Below, in pieces: positions 1 to 13,249 of a DNA stretch of 64,000 bases. The position numbers were made by a program, and so were the translations under genes. Location of the stretch: NCBI RefSeq assembly GCF_032854445.1, contig NC_088295.1:37916510-37980509 (forward strand), read 5' to 3'. The DNA comes from Liolophura sinensis (taxonomy: Eukaryota > Mollusca > Polyplacophora > Chitonida > Chitonidae). Under the pieces are notes generated by a model that made no database searches, was not told the origin of the DNA, and was given only the letters and a program-made list of their open reading frames with translations. Each line of letters opens with the position of its first letter. Position 1 is the stretch's first letter.

Positions 1-1169
1 TATTATAACTAGAGCCCAAGGGCTATGATATGGGTCTACTGCTCTTCTTCAATTTTTATTTTTCTTGTAACCAAGTATAATTCACTGGTCTTCTCCACCC
101 ACAAAGGGCCTATCAGTTATTCTGTCTGTAATGGAGGACCCGGACGCATCTCATTATGACATAACTTTAAAAGAATGCATTGCACCAGCACATCATATTA
201 TGAATTACTGCAAGATTGTAGACATTTTACTAAAAAAATTTTTGCAACTAAGTCCTTACCATTTCTATTTGCTTGGTTAATGTGAGCATGAAAATCTTCA
301 TTATTTGTACCACTGCCATACGTCGCAACAGATCAAGGCAACATATCGTAATACAATACATGTCTTGGTCACTACACTGTACAGTTGTATCAGTACAAAT
401 ATGGCAAGGGCACATAAAATACATATACAATTTGTCAACCTTTTTTTTCAGTTTTTTTTCATGATTATATCCAAATGTCAGTACATTGGGGAAAACGATT
501 ACTAACAGACCATTCCACAATTGAACAGATAACTTCTTCAAAGGACCATGAAAAACTTTGTATAATAAGTTTGTTGGCATTCACGCAATTAGGGATCAAC
601 TATTGGGCAGTAACCCAAGAGGTCAATCAGTGCTACAGATAATTTTCAGAGGTAGTGCGATACTCGCCACTTTTCCAATAGAGGGAGTACTGGGTAAGCC
701 TACTGCAGTACACATTTTTTGAAAATACTCAACACTTCACTATTTTGGGCCCTAAGCAATACACCTGGAAAGTGTGAAGTTCATTGTGAAAGGGGTTGAG
801 AAAATGGAAAGACACACATGTGCATACATGTATAGGCCTACATAGATGACCTACCGGTGCAGAGATTCTTGTAGTTAATTATCAGACAACAAGTATATGT
901 ATGTACACGTCAAATGCCCAGAATTACGACTTGTTATAACATTCTAGAATAAAGTAATTACTTCAGCTCTTCCTCACGAGGAATGAATCTGAATTACCCT
1001 CATAAGCCTACATTTATTTATTACACCCCAACCTGTAGGCCAACAGGTTTTATTCCAAAAACTCACTCACTGACAACTTTACCTTTTCATTTTCTTTTGA
1101 TAGCAAAGGTTGCAGTATTATTTCATTCTTTGGTAACTTGCCTAATGCAACTGGTAATGTTTTTTTTAC
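1..1169. other. non-coding AT-rich stretch
   Basis: No convincing exon was found on either strand. On the - strand a GTAAGG donor-like site lies near 252-258, but no good acceptor pairs with it in an open frame. If the tentative - strand gene starting at 4991 is real, this stretch is its next intron and may hold further exons that I cannot define. Confidence 0.4.
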
Positions 1170-4100
1170 CTGTCGAAACATTTCTGTATACACGAACAAC
1201 TGCTGTTGTGGAATCAAAACTTGATACACTTGTTACGCTAAATCCAAATGTAGGCCTACACTGGTTGACAAAAATTTATTATTTGTGCTCATCCAGTATA
1301 AATCTAATGTGTTTCTGAACAATAGCTGTTCTCATGATCACTATATTTCATTTTACTAACTTCTCTCCTCAGAAATCACCAATATATGTACACGTTTGAA
1401 AATGTACTCTCATGACACTTTAGCATAGCACCAATAACTGACGATCGGTGTAGAATTAAAACTATACATCAGGAGCCATATTAGGAAGATTTGACGCAAT
1501 GCAGTAGCAGAACTTGCTGTATAGCAACCCAAATGACCATTTTTTTAGACCCTGTTACATCTTCTTCATGGCAAACACTAGAGAATATCACCATACAAAT
1601 GTCACAGTAGTCATTCTCCATGACCGCAGGTAGTGGTAGTAGCTGTAGCCTTCAGTTTCTGAAAACTAACACATCGTTGAGAGCATCGCGCACATACACT
1701 ACTTTGGAGATTTTTGACAGAACTGCTTGCTTTAAATCTCGATTGTATGCTACAGCTTTCAGGAATTTAGGAGAATTTGTACACACTAGCTACATATTTG
1801 TTTTTATTAGTAAAACATGTTACCGGTTGTTGTATTATCCATTATTACTTTATTACCAACTGGGTAGCACAATCCTTAAGTACATATAACACAAGTTTGC
1901 CGATACATATACACACTTGTATTTCTAGACAGGATGCAGTGAGCCACGTGTGACAATGTAGTATATTATACATGTGTACTTCTGTCTTCTGGGGGCCTCC
2001 ATGGCTCAGTCGGTTAGCGCGCTAGCGCAGCGTAATGACCCAGAAGTCTCTCACCAATGCAGTCGCTGTGAGTTCAAGTCCAGCTCATGCTGGCTTCCTC
2101 TCCGGCCGTAAGTGGGAAGGTCTGCCAGCAACCTGTGGATGGTCGTGGGTTTCCCCCGGGCTCTGCCCGGTTTCCTCCCACCATAATGCATAAGTGAAAT
2201 ATTCTTGAGTACGGTGTAAAACACCAATCAAATCAAATAAATAAAATTCTGTCTTCTGATAATCAATGTTCAAATATATAAGATGTCACTTTAAACATTT
2301 TGGAAAAGCCTCTTTCATGTACGCAGACATTTTACTATTAAAAGTGAATTTTGTAAGATTTCAAATGACTATAGCTTTCATGAATTTTTGATTTGAATCA
2401 GACTACAAAGACTGTTTTATAGAATTTATTTTCAACTCCATGTGTTCATGGAGCACACTACCAAGTATGTCCATGAACTGCTAATAAAAAGAGCTCAAGG
2501 GTGTTTTTCCTTGAACAGTTGAAAAGTTTAGATAAATATGGATTCGCATGCTTTTGCAAGAGGAAATTCCAGGATGCCCATTCCTAATTGGTGGATTAAC
2601 TCTCACCAATCGTTATACACGTACCATGATCAACATCAAAACATTAATATTCACAGCACTCAGTTCTACATGTATACGATAATAACTGAAAGGTTTAAAT
2701 GACCCAGCTTCAAAATGCTAAAAGTTAAATTATTTGTTTCATTGGGATTTAATTCTTTGCCATATGACAGAATATGAGATGGCTGTCACTTTTAAAGGTG
2801 GAGAAAATACAAGCGCCCAGAGTAAACCCCCAAGCCTTGAAATAAGCAGGACAAGGCCAATGTCCTGCACCAAACAGTATTTTGTGAGGGCTCAAATGTT
2901 TATTAACATAACATTAATAATTAACATTACGGCAGCATCTAACTGCTACTGAAAGAACACTTGAGGAAGTCATAAATAACACTGTAACTTTTTGAATCAT
3001 GTGAATAAGTGGAAGATTTGCCATTTTGTCCTGCACCAGTTTAAAAATTATTTCCAGGTTTGAACCCCTGTTCCTTGGCAAGTAAGTGACAAACTTACAT
3101 TTCATGGAAAGATTTTCAGTCGCGGAACAATCTCAATTTGAATGTCACATAGATGAAAGGCAAATGATATGCAGTGAAGTTCATGTTAAAAACAGAGTTA
3201 AATGTTAAAATTGCCCTGCGGGTGCTGCTGAAGGCAAATTACTTGCACTAACACCAAAGCTACAAGAACAGTGAAGGGGATGAAACCATGGATATTCCCT
3301 GTCCAAAGACTGGTAGAAAGGTAGATTAAAAGACACGAAATTTGAATGTCTGCCAGCTAGATGCTTTCTGCTATGATTTGGTCCTACGTGTGTATGGTGC
3401 GGTGTATATGGTCTGCACAGGTCCAATCCACTAAATGCTCAGTAAATGGACTTGGCTTTCTCACCTCTAACCTGATCTACTGGTGGTGAGCGTTAGCTAC
3501 ATGTACATGTGGGTCAGCTTTTATTCCTAAGAAATCAATACATACAGAGACAAACACTATAAAACTAGCCGACAGTCAGACGTTCTCGCCCTTTCACCCT
3601 TGACAATTATCAAATAAATGGCATGAGGAGGTATACATATATACATTCAATCAACCTCAAATAGTTCTAGGGTGAAACAAAACTGGCAAAAGTAGAAGTG
3701 ACAAGGCCAGCTAGAATCGTGCAGTGTTCACTTCTAAAATCACTTTTGCAATTAGTTTGTAATACACAGCAATCAAATACAAAAGGAAAATAAAGTAAAT
3801 TACCTAATGTTATGATATAAAATTTAATCTGGCAGAATAAAGCAATGTACTGAATGTATGGCAGTCATAGTACCTATATATACATGTACTTATATGTGCC
3901 AATGCAAAAAAGTTGAAAAACTAAACATACATGTACATGTAGATTATCAAATATATTAATATGGTTAGCAGGACGGCATGAAAAACATGCAATACACAGA
4001 AACTGCCCACATTTACAACAAAATCTGCTACCTGAATTACAGATATAAATGTGATACATGTACATGACTTTTAGCCAAATTTAGTACTGACTATGTAAGT

Positions 4101-4991
4101 TACATATATTCTACAAACCATTGTTCACATACATGTATGCTTGGTTTTTGGTTAAAATGACGGAATTTTCTTTGCAACACGCTGCATACTACATGGGCTT
4201 TGAGTCTGATGTTCACATGATTATCAAAAAACAACAAAATATTAAATCATTTTCAGTTTTAAAAAAAAAAAAAGAGGCCACCATTTACCAAATTTACCTG
4301 TAGGTTCATTGACAGTTTTAATACATCTATTAAAAACACATACATACAATGTACATGCATAAATCAAAGTGACTGAAGCTGAATATAATTAATAACGCAG
4401 TATTCCAGAAATGTTCTAAAAATATTTGAAAAATTCTACATCGCTTATCAACAAAATATATAGCAAACATTCGTCAGTACCTAGCCACTCATTTGGTGAT
4501 GCCATTTTGCCATGTTATAGCTATCCGCTACCATCAGTATTAGACAATGTGACAAACACAGACAACAACGCCTGATACCCAACCAAAGAATATCAGCTCT
4601 GTTTCGTGTTCAAAGGGCCGATGTGTCTTTTAGTTTGGCGCTCGGTTTATGGCAATGTTCATAGATACCAGCGTCGTGTTTTAGCAGCACTGCTTGTCCT
4701 CGTCCTGCATGGATGTAAGCATTTGGCCCAGCTGGCTGCACTGACTTCAGGGAATTTGCTGAACATAAAAAGGCCTTCTGATTGATAACAGATCCTTTCA
4801 TTCAGATTTTAGGAAGATATTTTCATAATACATGTGACTTTACTTACAAAAAATAATGCAAAGTCACAATATTTTTCTTCAAGCAATGGCTCTCCCAAGT
4901 CGGTTTTCTTGCCAACTCACCCTGACAAGTTACTAAAGTATCCTGCATGTCCGGATACGCGTAATTATACTCACCACAACAGAGCAGCCAT
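1170..4991 (-). CDS. tentative 5' part of an unidentified gene (three candidate exons)
   Basis: I do not recognise this gene; it is a splice-based model. Exon 1 (4975-4991) has an ATG in a strong Kozak context (GACCATGGC) and reads MAALL before a GTGAGT donor. Exon 2 (4669-4758) follows an acceptor preceded by CCTTTTTATGTTCAG; read in phase it is rich in A, S, R and K with one acid, like a mitochondrial presequence, and ends AAKTRR. Exon 3 (1170-1255) continues in phase with WPTFGFSV and ends YRNVST before a GTAAAA donor. Exons 1 and 2 are clearly more GC-rich than the surroundings, and exon 3 holds several CpGs. The phases agree across both junctions. Weak points are the poor exon 2 donor (GTATCT) and the lack of a family match. 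The gene would continue left of the window. Confidence 0.33.
1991..2245 (+). mobile_element. RUDI-like V-SINE, full length
   Basis: A tRNA-derived head carries an A box in TGGCTCAGTCGGTTAGCG and a B box in GAGTTCAAGTCC. The body contains GTGGGAAGGTCTGCCAGCAA and the tail ends CACCAATCAAATCAAATAAA. The element is flanked by a perfect 11-bp target-site duplication TTCTGTCTTCT (1980-1990 and 2247-2257), which defines both ends and shows insertion by retrotransposition. The family name is from memory of molluscan RUDI SINEs; the structure is seen directly. Confidence 0.93.
2246..4668. other. non-coding stretch, probable intron
   Basis: AT-rich sequence with many TACATGTA palindromes and short A runs (for example 4259-4272). 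I found no open frame with coding character. Confidence 0.4.
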
Positions 4992-4993
4992 GG

Positions 4994-5005
4994 TCAAGTT
5001 AGCAT
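4994..5005 (-). promoter_or_regulatory. three-codon upstream ORF just before the candidate start at 4991
   Basis: On the - strand ATG CTA ACT TGA ends two bases before the candidate start ATG at 4989-4991. If that gene is real, a minimal uORF placed this close could lower or tune translation of the main frame. It depends wholly on the tentative gene model. Confidence 0.3.
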
Positions 5006-8000
5006 CAAGTCGCAGACAGTGGCCAGTTTGAGGCTGCAACTCCTTTTCATGGTTAATAAAATGGCAATATTTCTATGTAACACTTTCTAATTATCATTTT
5101 CAGTTTCTCCATTGTTTTTACCATAAGTTACTGCGAATGGGGACACGATTTCTAGTGCAGAATTTTAATTGAACAGATATTTAATGTAGTATGCATGCTG
5201 CTGCTTGGTTAAAGTATACGCCATCAAGTGAAAATTAGCAACTCGCTCCCATGTAATTCATGATCTAGCAAGATTTTTTTAAGGAAACGACGGCCGTCTG
5301 AAATGCGAAATTGACCTATTGTGTGACACAGCCAGCCGTTCTCAGTTCCCTGCTCATAAATGTGTTTCAAAATGCATCAGTTTAACACTTCAGCTAACTG
5401 CAAAATCCAATGTATTGCATCGATATCTGTCTATCCACTATAAGAAACAACACTGACAATCCAGAGCTAAAAGGTTTTTGGATGTGATCTAATTACCATG
5501 TGACGCTTTCAGTGCTAGACATTGGCCAAGTTCATAAGGGCTTCTACAACTTCTTCTTCCCAGCTTTCAAAACTTTGTAGAACTTTTTACATATTTTTCT
5601 GTGATCTATATAGAACTGTGTCCTATATCATTTTTTCTATGTATACAAAGTGGCAGACTTTATGTTCATTTCAGGCTGCCATGTGACAGATGTATGCTTG
5701 GAGCTTGGGGCAACAAACAATTTTCATCTATATATCATATGTAAGTAAATATTTGTTGACACATGTATGATGGGTAAGCTGGCAAATGCCCGAGACAAAA
5801 ACCTTGAACGTTGCACAACTACGAGTAATGGAAAGAATTGTCTCATGTAGCTTTCACCAAACAGTTTACAAGAACACTTAGTCCTTCTAGACCAGTGTCA
5901 ACAATGAAGCCTAAAACATAGGTATATAGCACTATAATAATAAAGACAAAGCTAGACCACAACCAAGCACAGGAGACATAAATGTGCATAACCATGGTCC
6001 TCTTCTGTTGGGCTGCTACATATTTTTGTATGTAGGTGGCAAGTAGTTTGCATAGCTTACATGTACAGTATCCTTATTAGGGCTGTAAAGTTTTAACACA
6101 ATGTTTAAGATTTTTTAAATTCCGCAATACCTATATGTTTAACAATATGTATTGTATATAATGAAAGTATACATAATGTGCATGAATTCATACAAATGCC
6201 TGTGTTGCTTATACATATCATCATAAATATGGGCGTAGCATCAGATGAACATCCTTTGTTATGTGCATGTACATTTAGGATGTACATGTACTTGGCGGCA
6301 TAATAAAATATGACAGTGACAATGGAATATGCTAAGGGCTGTACTTAAAATAAATCCATCTACTACTTGTCTATGGGACTACCTGTACCTGCATACAAAT
6401 ACATATGTATACATGCATGTGTGAAGTGAGCTACATGTAATTACATTTTACACTTTTATACCTCTGACAAAAAAACCTAATCCCATAGTTTCGCACAATG
6501 TCGGTGTTTGCAAAATCAAATCGTCTCCTAGAGAGCACAAACAGCAGGTTGACCATGTCAAAATAAGGCTTAACAGATTAGCGTGTGTAATGAATTCATG
6601 AGCAAGTGTAATCTACCTATGTAGAGGCACCAGTAGCTGACTTGTGGTCGTAGTGTTTACCTGTATTATAATCTGTTTTATGTCCATGTATGTCCTTATA
6701 ATACTAATATATATTTACATGCACTTGTAATAAACATACAGTACGTAGTACACATCTGGATGAATTAATGTAATACATGTACTTGATAGTAACAGCAATC
6801 CTTTCTCAAACTCTATTCCTTGAAGCCAGTGGATTTTTTAAAATGTCATAACAATAATGAGCAGATAAACTAGAGACTATGTTAGCAACACCTGCTGTAT
6901 GCTCCTTCCACTAACTTGTAGTTATTGGAAATATGGACAAACACAACTGGTGAGCTCAGTGATTCAAAACTTATCAGATCATACTAATAGTGGTCAAAAG
7001 TGTGAGCCAAATTTGAGCAGCTGTCCTTCACAAACACACAGACAAGCAAACTGTCAGACACACCAGAGAGCGCAAGTCAATATGCTGCCATTTGCGTAAC
7101 AACAATAGAGGACAGTCATATAATCATGGACTTTGCACAAATGACTATCAGGCCCCAATTTGTGCCAAGAAACTTCTCCTGATAGTACAAGTTTGAGCTG
7201 CTTGTGCCTTCATGTGGACAGTGTACTAAGGATGAGAAAGCTGGTAGGTATGTTAAGCCTAAGGGCAGAGGATGTGGTCACTTTTGGGTATTGACTGGGG
7301 GAGAACAGTTTGATCATTCTTCACCATTATATATAACCGGGGAGCAAAACCATGATCTCAATCACACCTCCCCCACCACTCCACAGACAAAAAGAAAATT
7401 AACACAAACTTGGCTACATTTGTGAAACAAACAAAACAGAAACTAGAATACATTTAAACAAGAAGATAATGAACAAACATGAACTTGACAATGGTGAAGA
7501 CTTGTCAGCACAGTGGTTGCTGAACAGAACATGTATATATTTATCCATCAGGAAGACCAGTACAGAGGCCAGCGATGAGGTCTGGGGTATATTATACCTG
7601 AATGCTAAGCCTGTTGCCACACCAGGTAGTCTTGTCAAATTAGTCCCCAGATATGCTCTGAGCAGGTTATACCCATCTGGGTAAATATAGTACAAGGGGA
7701 TTGTGAAATAAGATGATTTTGTATTTTCATATATCCCTTAATTATGCCATCACAAATGAATCAGGTTACACCTGCAATCACCATATAATAACACTGATGT
7801 AAACACGATCAGGTGTTCAGTGTGTACTTAGCAATAGTCTCAAGTCAGGGGGCTGGTCCTGAAAACAGCTTTCAAACTGTTGACATTTACGAGGGAGCAA
7901 ACTAAGGTGCTTTCCAGCACAGCAGCTTGATCCTTGTTTGTCAAGTTATGTTGACAGAGGATGACATTAACACTGGGTTCCTGGTTACATTGAGACACCG

Positions 8001-11000
8001 CGCACACTATGTACTCCATGTATGTACATTATATCATGGGTTCATGATGATGTTATACAGTGCTTATGTTATCATTATAAATCTAGGCTTCAAAACATAC
8101 TCTGTACACCAGCTATCAACCAAAATAGACGTTTCTGGTCAATAATCACACAGCCAATTCCCAAAACAACATCCATCAACACAAAAGAACTATGAAAGTA
8201 GATAAAATATGAAACTAGGACAGATTAATGCAAAGAAAAGGGGTCTACAGTTTTCAGTGAGGATGGAAAGATGCAAGGAATGTCCAAGGTGCATGAACAT
8301 AGTTATTTCATCCAATGGCTTAATAATGTGTACCCCAAAAGAAGACTGGATCTGTATGTAATAATTTACAACCATTCAAACATATTCTTACCTATATTCA
8401 GTTTACATATAAAGCCATTGCTGGTGACATCAAGTTTAACATACTTGCATGTTAATGACATCAAGTGAAGAGCAGAGCTTTACAAGAAGTTATTTGTCTA
8501 ACAGGCACAGTGTAATGTACATGTACCTGGTTAATCCACCTGACCCCACAATCCTGACTGCTGTCATTATGAAATTATCCAATCAACAAACCCATGTATA
8601 CAACAAAAAATATATTTATATGGTATATGTATATATATATATTTACACATAATTTACATAAAGGAAAAGTTGGATGTGTCTAGGAATATTTTGTTAGTGT
8701 CAGCTGATGTGTAATGCATGCATTTATGCAGTTAAACACATGCATATATGTCAAAGGCTAATATCCCATGATCATACTATTATAATAATACTCATGTGAT
8801 TAATTAAATCAATGTGTTACACTTTACTGCTATTGCTTGTGTATTGTACATGTAAGGAGAGATAGGACTGAAATCAAGAATCTTGTGATCAGCTGTACTG
8901 AACAGCACATGACATGTAAGCGTACATGTGTACATATCATTATCTACATGTAGGGGATCAACTCTCTGCAAATGAAGATATGGTGCTTTTCCCCTTGCAT
9001 CTGCACGTAGGCAGCATATATTGATATGCTCACGTTCCTCCACAAGCCAGGTACATGTACTTAAGCTAGTTGGAAGAGACAAGGTTTTTTTTTGTCAAAC
9101 ACACTGACATAGACTTGGGGATGGAGAACCTATATGCGGTGTCAACGGAGTTCCACTAAGCAGTTTGAAAAAAAATTCCTAGCCTGGCTGAATATAAGCA
9201 TTTGAGTTTTATCCACCTCGTCTTCAGGCAGGAATTGGAATACGCATTTTGAAAATTAAAATAATTCCACTCCTACATAAAAAACATTCATCTACATGTA
9301 ATTATTCCTTGAACATTTTTATGCCACACTCAAGAACTTTTACTTTGCATATAAATGTAAGTTTACTAACCAACTCCTTGATATCCGAGGTTTTAATCAA
9401 TTTGATTTGATAAACATCCAAACTTATACTAAATACGTGACTTAATACCAAGACTGAAGAGTAAGCAGTATTAAATCACACACTTTCAAAATCAAGATAA
9501 CAAAGACTTGTTGCCTTATTTGGCTATCCAATGGGAATGAACAAGTGCCTGTATGTGACCCTGTGTACTGCCAATTTTTTGCAGGTTCATTATAACCCTA
9601 CTTGACAACAAATACACCTGACATTGCTCCGCTGTGATCTGCTATGATAAAATAGTGTTTCACCCACCAATGTATGTTATGATGCACATGGGGGCACATG
9701 TAGGTGAATTGTATAACCCACCTTGACCGGTAAACAATTCCTCCCGGCCAAAACCCAGTCTATTTAGCAGGAGAATGAGTTATGCAATATAATTTTTCAA
9801 TGCACCAGGGTGAAATGTACATGTATGTATGCATCAACATGACGAAGACAAAAGTACATGTTTATATGTTTTAGGCCTATGACATGAATAATGAGACTGA
9901 CGATTTACAGCACTGTTAAATACCACATAATATATGTAGTATGTGTAGGTATGTTAGGTTGTAAAGTAATAAAAGCCTATCCCTGACGGTAAATATTGAA
10001 CAAATATATATATATATATATATATAAATAAACCATGAATAGACCAATGAAGATAGTCTGACTTAGCATGTTGTCAGAATACATGAAATCTATCAGCATG
10101 TAGAATATGATTTGTTGATTTCAATCAAATATGCATACAGTTATACATAGATTAAGTCATCTAATAATTTCACAGAAGTTTTTCATGAACTAATCACCTG
10201 CAGTACGAACTGCAGTAGAGACAGTTGATTCATTTGTGAAAAATCACATGAAGCTATGTTTATACATGTCATTGACTGTTAATCACAAAAAAATTGTCAG
10301 CAACTTAAAACAGCAGGGTGATTACCTAGTGACAATTCCAGTTTCACCAATTTGACTTTTCACCAATTAATTTCAGTATTTAAATGTTTAAATCTGCTTG
10401 TTGCCTTTCTGCAGAGTTAAATCCTTTCCAGCTAAAAAAAAAATTGCAACTTCTGTTTGTACCATACTACATTTGATGCCTCTCAGAGAAAATGAACAAG
10501 TAACTCAATAAAATGGCAGTTAGGCAACCATCAAGCCTTTCCTTTCTAATGAAGACTGACAAACAGTTCAATGTTTCTACATACATGTAGGCCTACATGT
10601 ACTTATGAGTTTGGCAGTAATGCATTTACAAACTGTGATTTCTCAACCTTTTATAACTGTATGATGACTGGCTCTATACATGCAGTGGCACAGCTTGAGG
10701 GTATAAATTTGTCTACACTAATGAAATAATTGTTTGCAAACATCTGAAGATGAGCCAGCCATTAAGTATTAGACTGACTGTGAAAAGTTAATGATAAGTG
10801 ACTAAGTATAAAAGAAAAATTAACAGTATATTATTTATGGGAAGAGTAAATGATCTTCCCAGGTTATTGATAGCAAATGTTGTTCAGTTTTAGTTAGAAT
10901 TGTATATGAAGGGATATGTATCTAACCCAGAGAATGTTTACTTCCATAATTTTACAAATTACTTTCCTTTGTTTGAACAGTTTACCGTGTTTTTCTTTAA

Positions 11001-11395
11001 AAATGTTCTCCACTAAACAACGAACAATGAAAATCAGTCATTACTTATGGCCTGTACACGAGTCACCCATAATTTATTGAATGAATTAAACCATGATATT
11101 ACATTCATACTGTACGTGATGATTTTCTTTTCAGAGGCTTGTCAATGCACTGTTCAAAAAAGGGAATGGCAAAAAACGTAGTTCTCCATCCAGCACAAAC
11201 TACATGTACATGTGACAGGATAATTCAACCTACATTTTTTACCTGTGAGTACTAGTTCTATGAGGCTTATATACTTTTTGCCTTGTGTAACAAGAGTCAA
11301 ATAATAGACAAGAATCATTATTACATACAATGTTCAAAACAGTGCGGTGAGTACAATAAACGTACACAAGGTAAATACTTCAACCGATAACATAC
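5006..11395. other. non-coding stretch between two - strand gene starts
   Basis: This is mostly AT-rich sequence with a (TA)n run at about 10003-10024. A GC-richer patch at 5280-5345 lies just upstream of the tentative start at 4991 and could be its promoter. One weak - strand exon candidate is 6462-6527: good acceptor (TGCTCTCTAG), reading RRFDFANTDIVRNYG, GTATAA donor. It does not fit the phase of the exon at 11396-11500 directly. Part of the interval must be intron of that upstream gene. Confidence 0.4.
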
Positions 11396-11500
11396 CTTTG
11401 CCCCATCTTTCTTTTTTAGTGGACTTGGTTTCGGCTTGCAGTCTTTCTTGGCGTTGCTTGGCCTAGGTGCAGGTGTTACTGCAATCTGTTGAACAGGCAT
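11396..11500 (-). CDS. first coding exon of an unidentified gene
   Basis: An ATG at 11498-11500 is preceded in frame by a TAG two codons upstream, which fixes it as the first possible start. It opens 35 codons that begin MPVQQIAVTPAPRPSN and end SPLKKKDGAK, then a GTATGT donor in phase 0. The peptide is proline- and lysine-rich and looks like a disordered, basic N-terminus. I do not recognise the protein. The gene runs left on the - strand, divergent from PAQR3, and the first intron must be long because no matching exon is evident nearby. The sequence upstream of the ATG is CpG-richer and promoter-like, which supports a true 5' end. Confidence 0.62.
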
Positions 11501-11829
11501 AGTTTCCTAGCGTTGCAACGGCAGCAAGTACTGCCGATAGGTATGATCAAAACTGTCATTGGGGATGGAATGGTGGATTTGTTGTTGTTGTAGACGATCT
11601 GACACTTGACATCCACCACCGATTCCAGCAACCCACATCAGGCAAGTGTCCGTAGCAAAAACATTGCAGACATCAAGGGGGACTTGACAGAAGGATATTT
11701 ATGCCGCCGTTTCACCTTTGGGCGACATATCATGGGGCATTTTCCCTGTGCAACTGAATGACACCGATCCTCCCAATCGTCACCTCTTGCAATGTTATGC
11801 CTTTCTCCATCGGTGCCAAATGCTTCTTC

Positions 11830-11970
11830 CTAAACCAATCACTTTCACTGGCACAACTGGTGGTCACGTGACTGAAAATAAGAGTTCTTGAATTTTATTG
11901 GCTGGTGAAAACACTGTATTTGTGCGTGGGCGGGAAGTCCAAACTGACAATCAAAAGCACGTGGTCAATT
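11830..11970. promoter_or_regulatory. candidate shared (bidirectional) promoter with two CACGTG boxes
   Basis: This short interval holds CCAAT at 11835-11839, a palindromic GTCACGTGAC at 11863-11872, an inverted CCAAT (ATTGG) at 11897-11901, a GC box GGGCGGG at 11928-11934 and a second CACGTG at 11958-11963. It lies about 0.35 kb upstream of the - strand start at 11500 and upstream of PAQR3 on the + strand. GTCACGTGAC matches the CLEAR/E-box type bound by the MITF/TFEB family in animals. Use as a promoter, and for which gene, is inferred; no TATA box or mapped start site is available. Confidence 0.45.
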
Positions 11971-12065
11971 GAACTTAAGTAAACACCAATTTTGTATAAT
12001 TTCACTTGAGTATCACTTTAAAAAGTTTTCAGTTCTGAAAGTGAAACTTAAAGCGTATAAGCACA

Positions 12066-12257
12066 GCACAGCGACACAGGAGCGTCTGACTAGTGCGATT
12101 GCTGTGGGTTCAAGTTCAGCACATGCTGGCTACGTCTTCAGTCCTAATTAAGTGGGATGATCTGTTAACAACCTGCAGATGGTAATGTGTTTCCCCTGCG
12201 CTCTGCTTGGTATCCTCCCAGCATAAAGCTGGTTACTATTGTGCGTGTATAAGTGAC
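12066..12257 (+). mobile_element. RUDI-like SINE, heavily decayed
   Basis: Recognisable pieces remain in the right order: GTGGGTTCAAGTTCAGCACA (B box), a diverged GTGGGATGATCTGTTAACAA, the body up to TCCTCCCAGCATAA, and GTATAAGTGA near the end. The A/T-rich tail and target-site duplication are not visible, so this is an old copy. Confidence 0.7.
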
Positions 12258-12559
12258 AAAGAAACCCAAATCCCATAAAGAGCCCTAGATAACACCAGAA
12301 ATGTGTATTGTCAGCTGCAAAACGATGATTCATTGGAATATAAAAGATTCCATGCAAATACCGGCACAAAGCCATCTCTAATCTCTTAATACTCTCTACC
12401 TGTCCGTCTTTCAATTTTTAGAAAGATTTCAGCTGTTAAAAAATATGGAAGTGTTTTACAAACATCATTTACGTATATGACTTTGGAAATGGGTAATATA
12501 TAGAAATGAACACCATCAGACAATATATGGTTTAACTAAGCCAAAACCTAAATAATGCT

Positions 12560-12740
12560 TGACCCAGGAGCCTCCAATCAATGATGCGGTTGCTGTGAGC
12601 TTGTGCTATGTGGGAAGGTCTGTCAGAGACCTGCGGATAGGGCTCTGCCCGGTTTTCTCCCTCCATAATGCTGAACGCGGTGGTATAAGTGAAATATTTT
12701 TGAGTAGTGTGTAAAACCCCAATCAAATAAATAAATAAAT
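12560..12740 (+). mobile_element. RUDI-like SINE, internally deleted
   Basis: The copy keeps TGACCCAGGAGCCTC, then jumps to GTGGGAAGGTCTGTCAGAGA and runs to CCCCAATCAAATAAATAAAT. The tRNA A-box part and a piece of the body are missing. Confidence 0.8.
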
Positions 12741-13249
12741 CAAAAGATTCTCTGCTGGGCAATTGTATATGTGTAAAAGTGTTTTCAGGCAAAAGACAGA
12801 ATTTTTCTCTTACATAGCCACACCATATCGTTGTGCATTCATTTAGTTTAGATCAGCATTTATATACACCTAATAAAATTTTAATAAAGATGCTACATAC
12901 TGTAAATGACCTAAAGTTTCGCATGTGAGTTACTGTCGTTCACTTTCGCATGAACTGAGTTGGCAGAAAGACAGAGAAGTTGACAGAAGAGAGTCAGCCC
13001 TCGGTCCATTTCACTAATACCCTGCCTGGCATTTAACATGCTCATGAATTATGATCATAAACTTGGGTTTAGGACAAGAAGGTTAGGCCTCACAATGCTA
13101 CATGTATACAGGTTTCACAAAAAGTAAATTTTGGGTTTGGATTTGCATATTCACTATTTGAAGGAAATGACTGTATTTTCTGTGAGTTTTAATGATACCT
13201 TCAACGATCATTGAGTGTGCAGTTTATGTCACTAATACTCTGAGAGTTA

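Noticed and set aside
258-330. - strand exon-like segment with GTAAGG donor
   Set aside because: The only acceptor in a usable phase gives an implausible peptide; upstream stops close the protein-like frame.
1991-2100. tRNA gene
   Set aside because: The A and B boxes belong to the head of the SINE. The cloverleaf is imperfect and the element has a body, tail and target-site duplication.
8804-9082. 92-codon - strand frame
   Set aside because: No splice structure fits, composition is that of background, and no motif is recognised.
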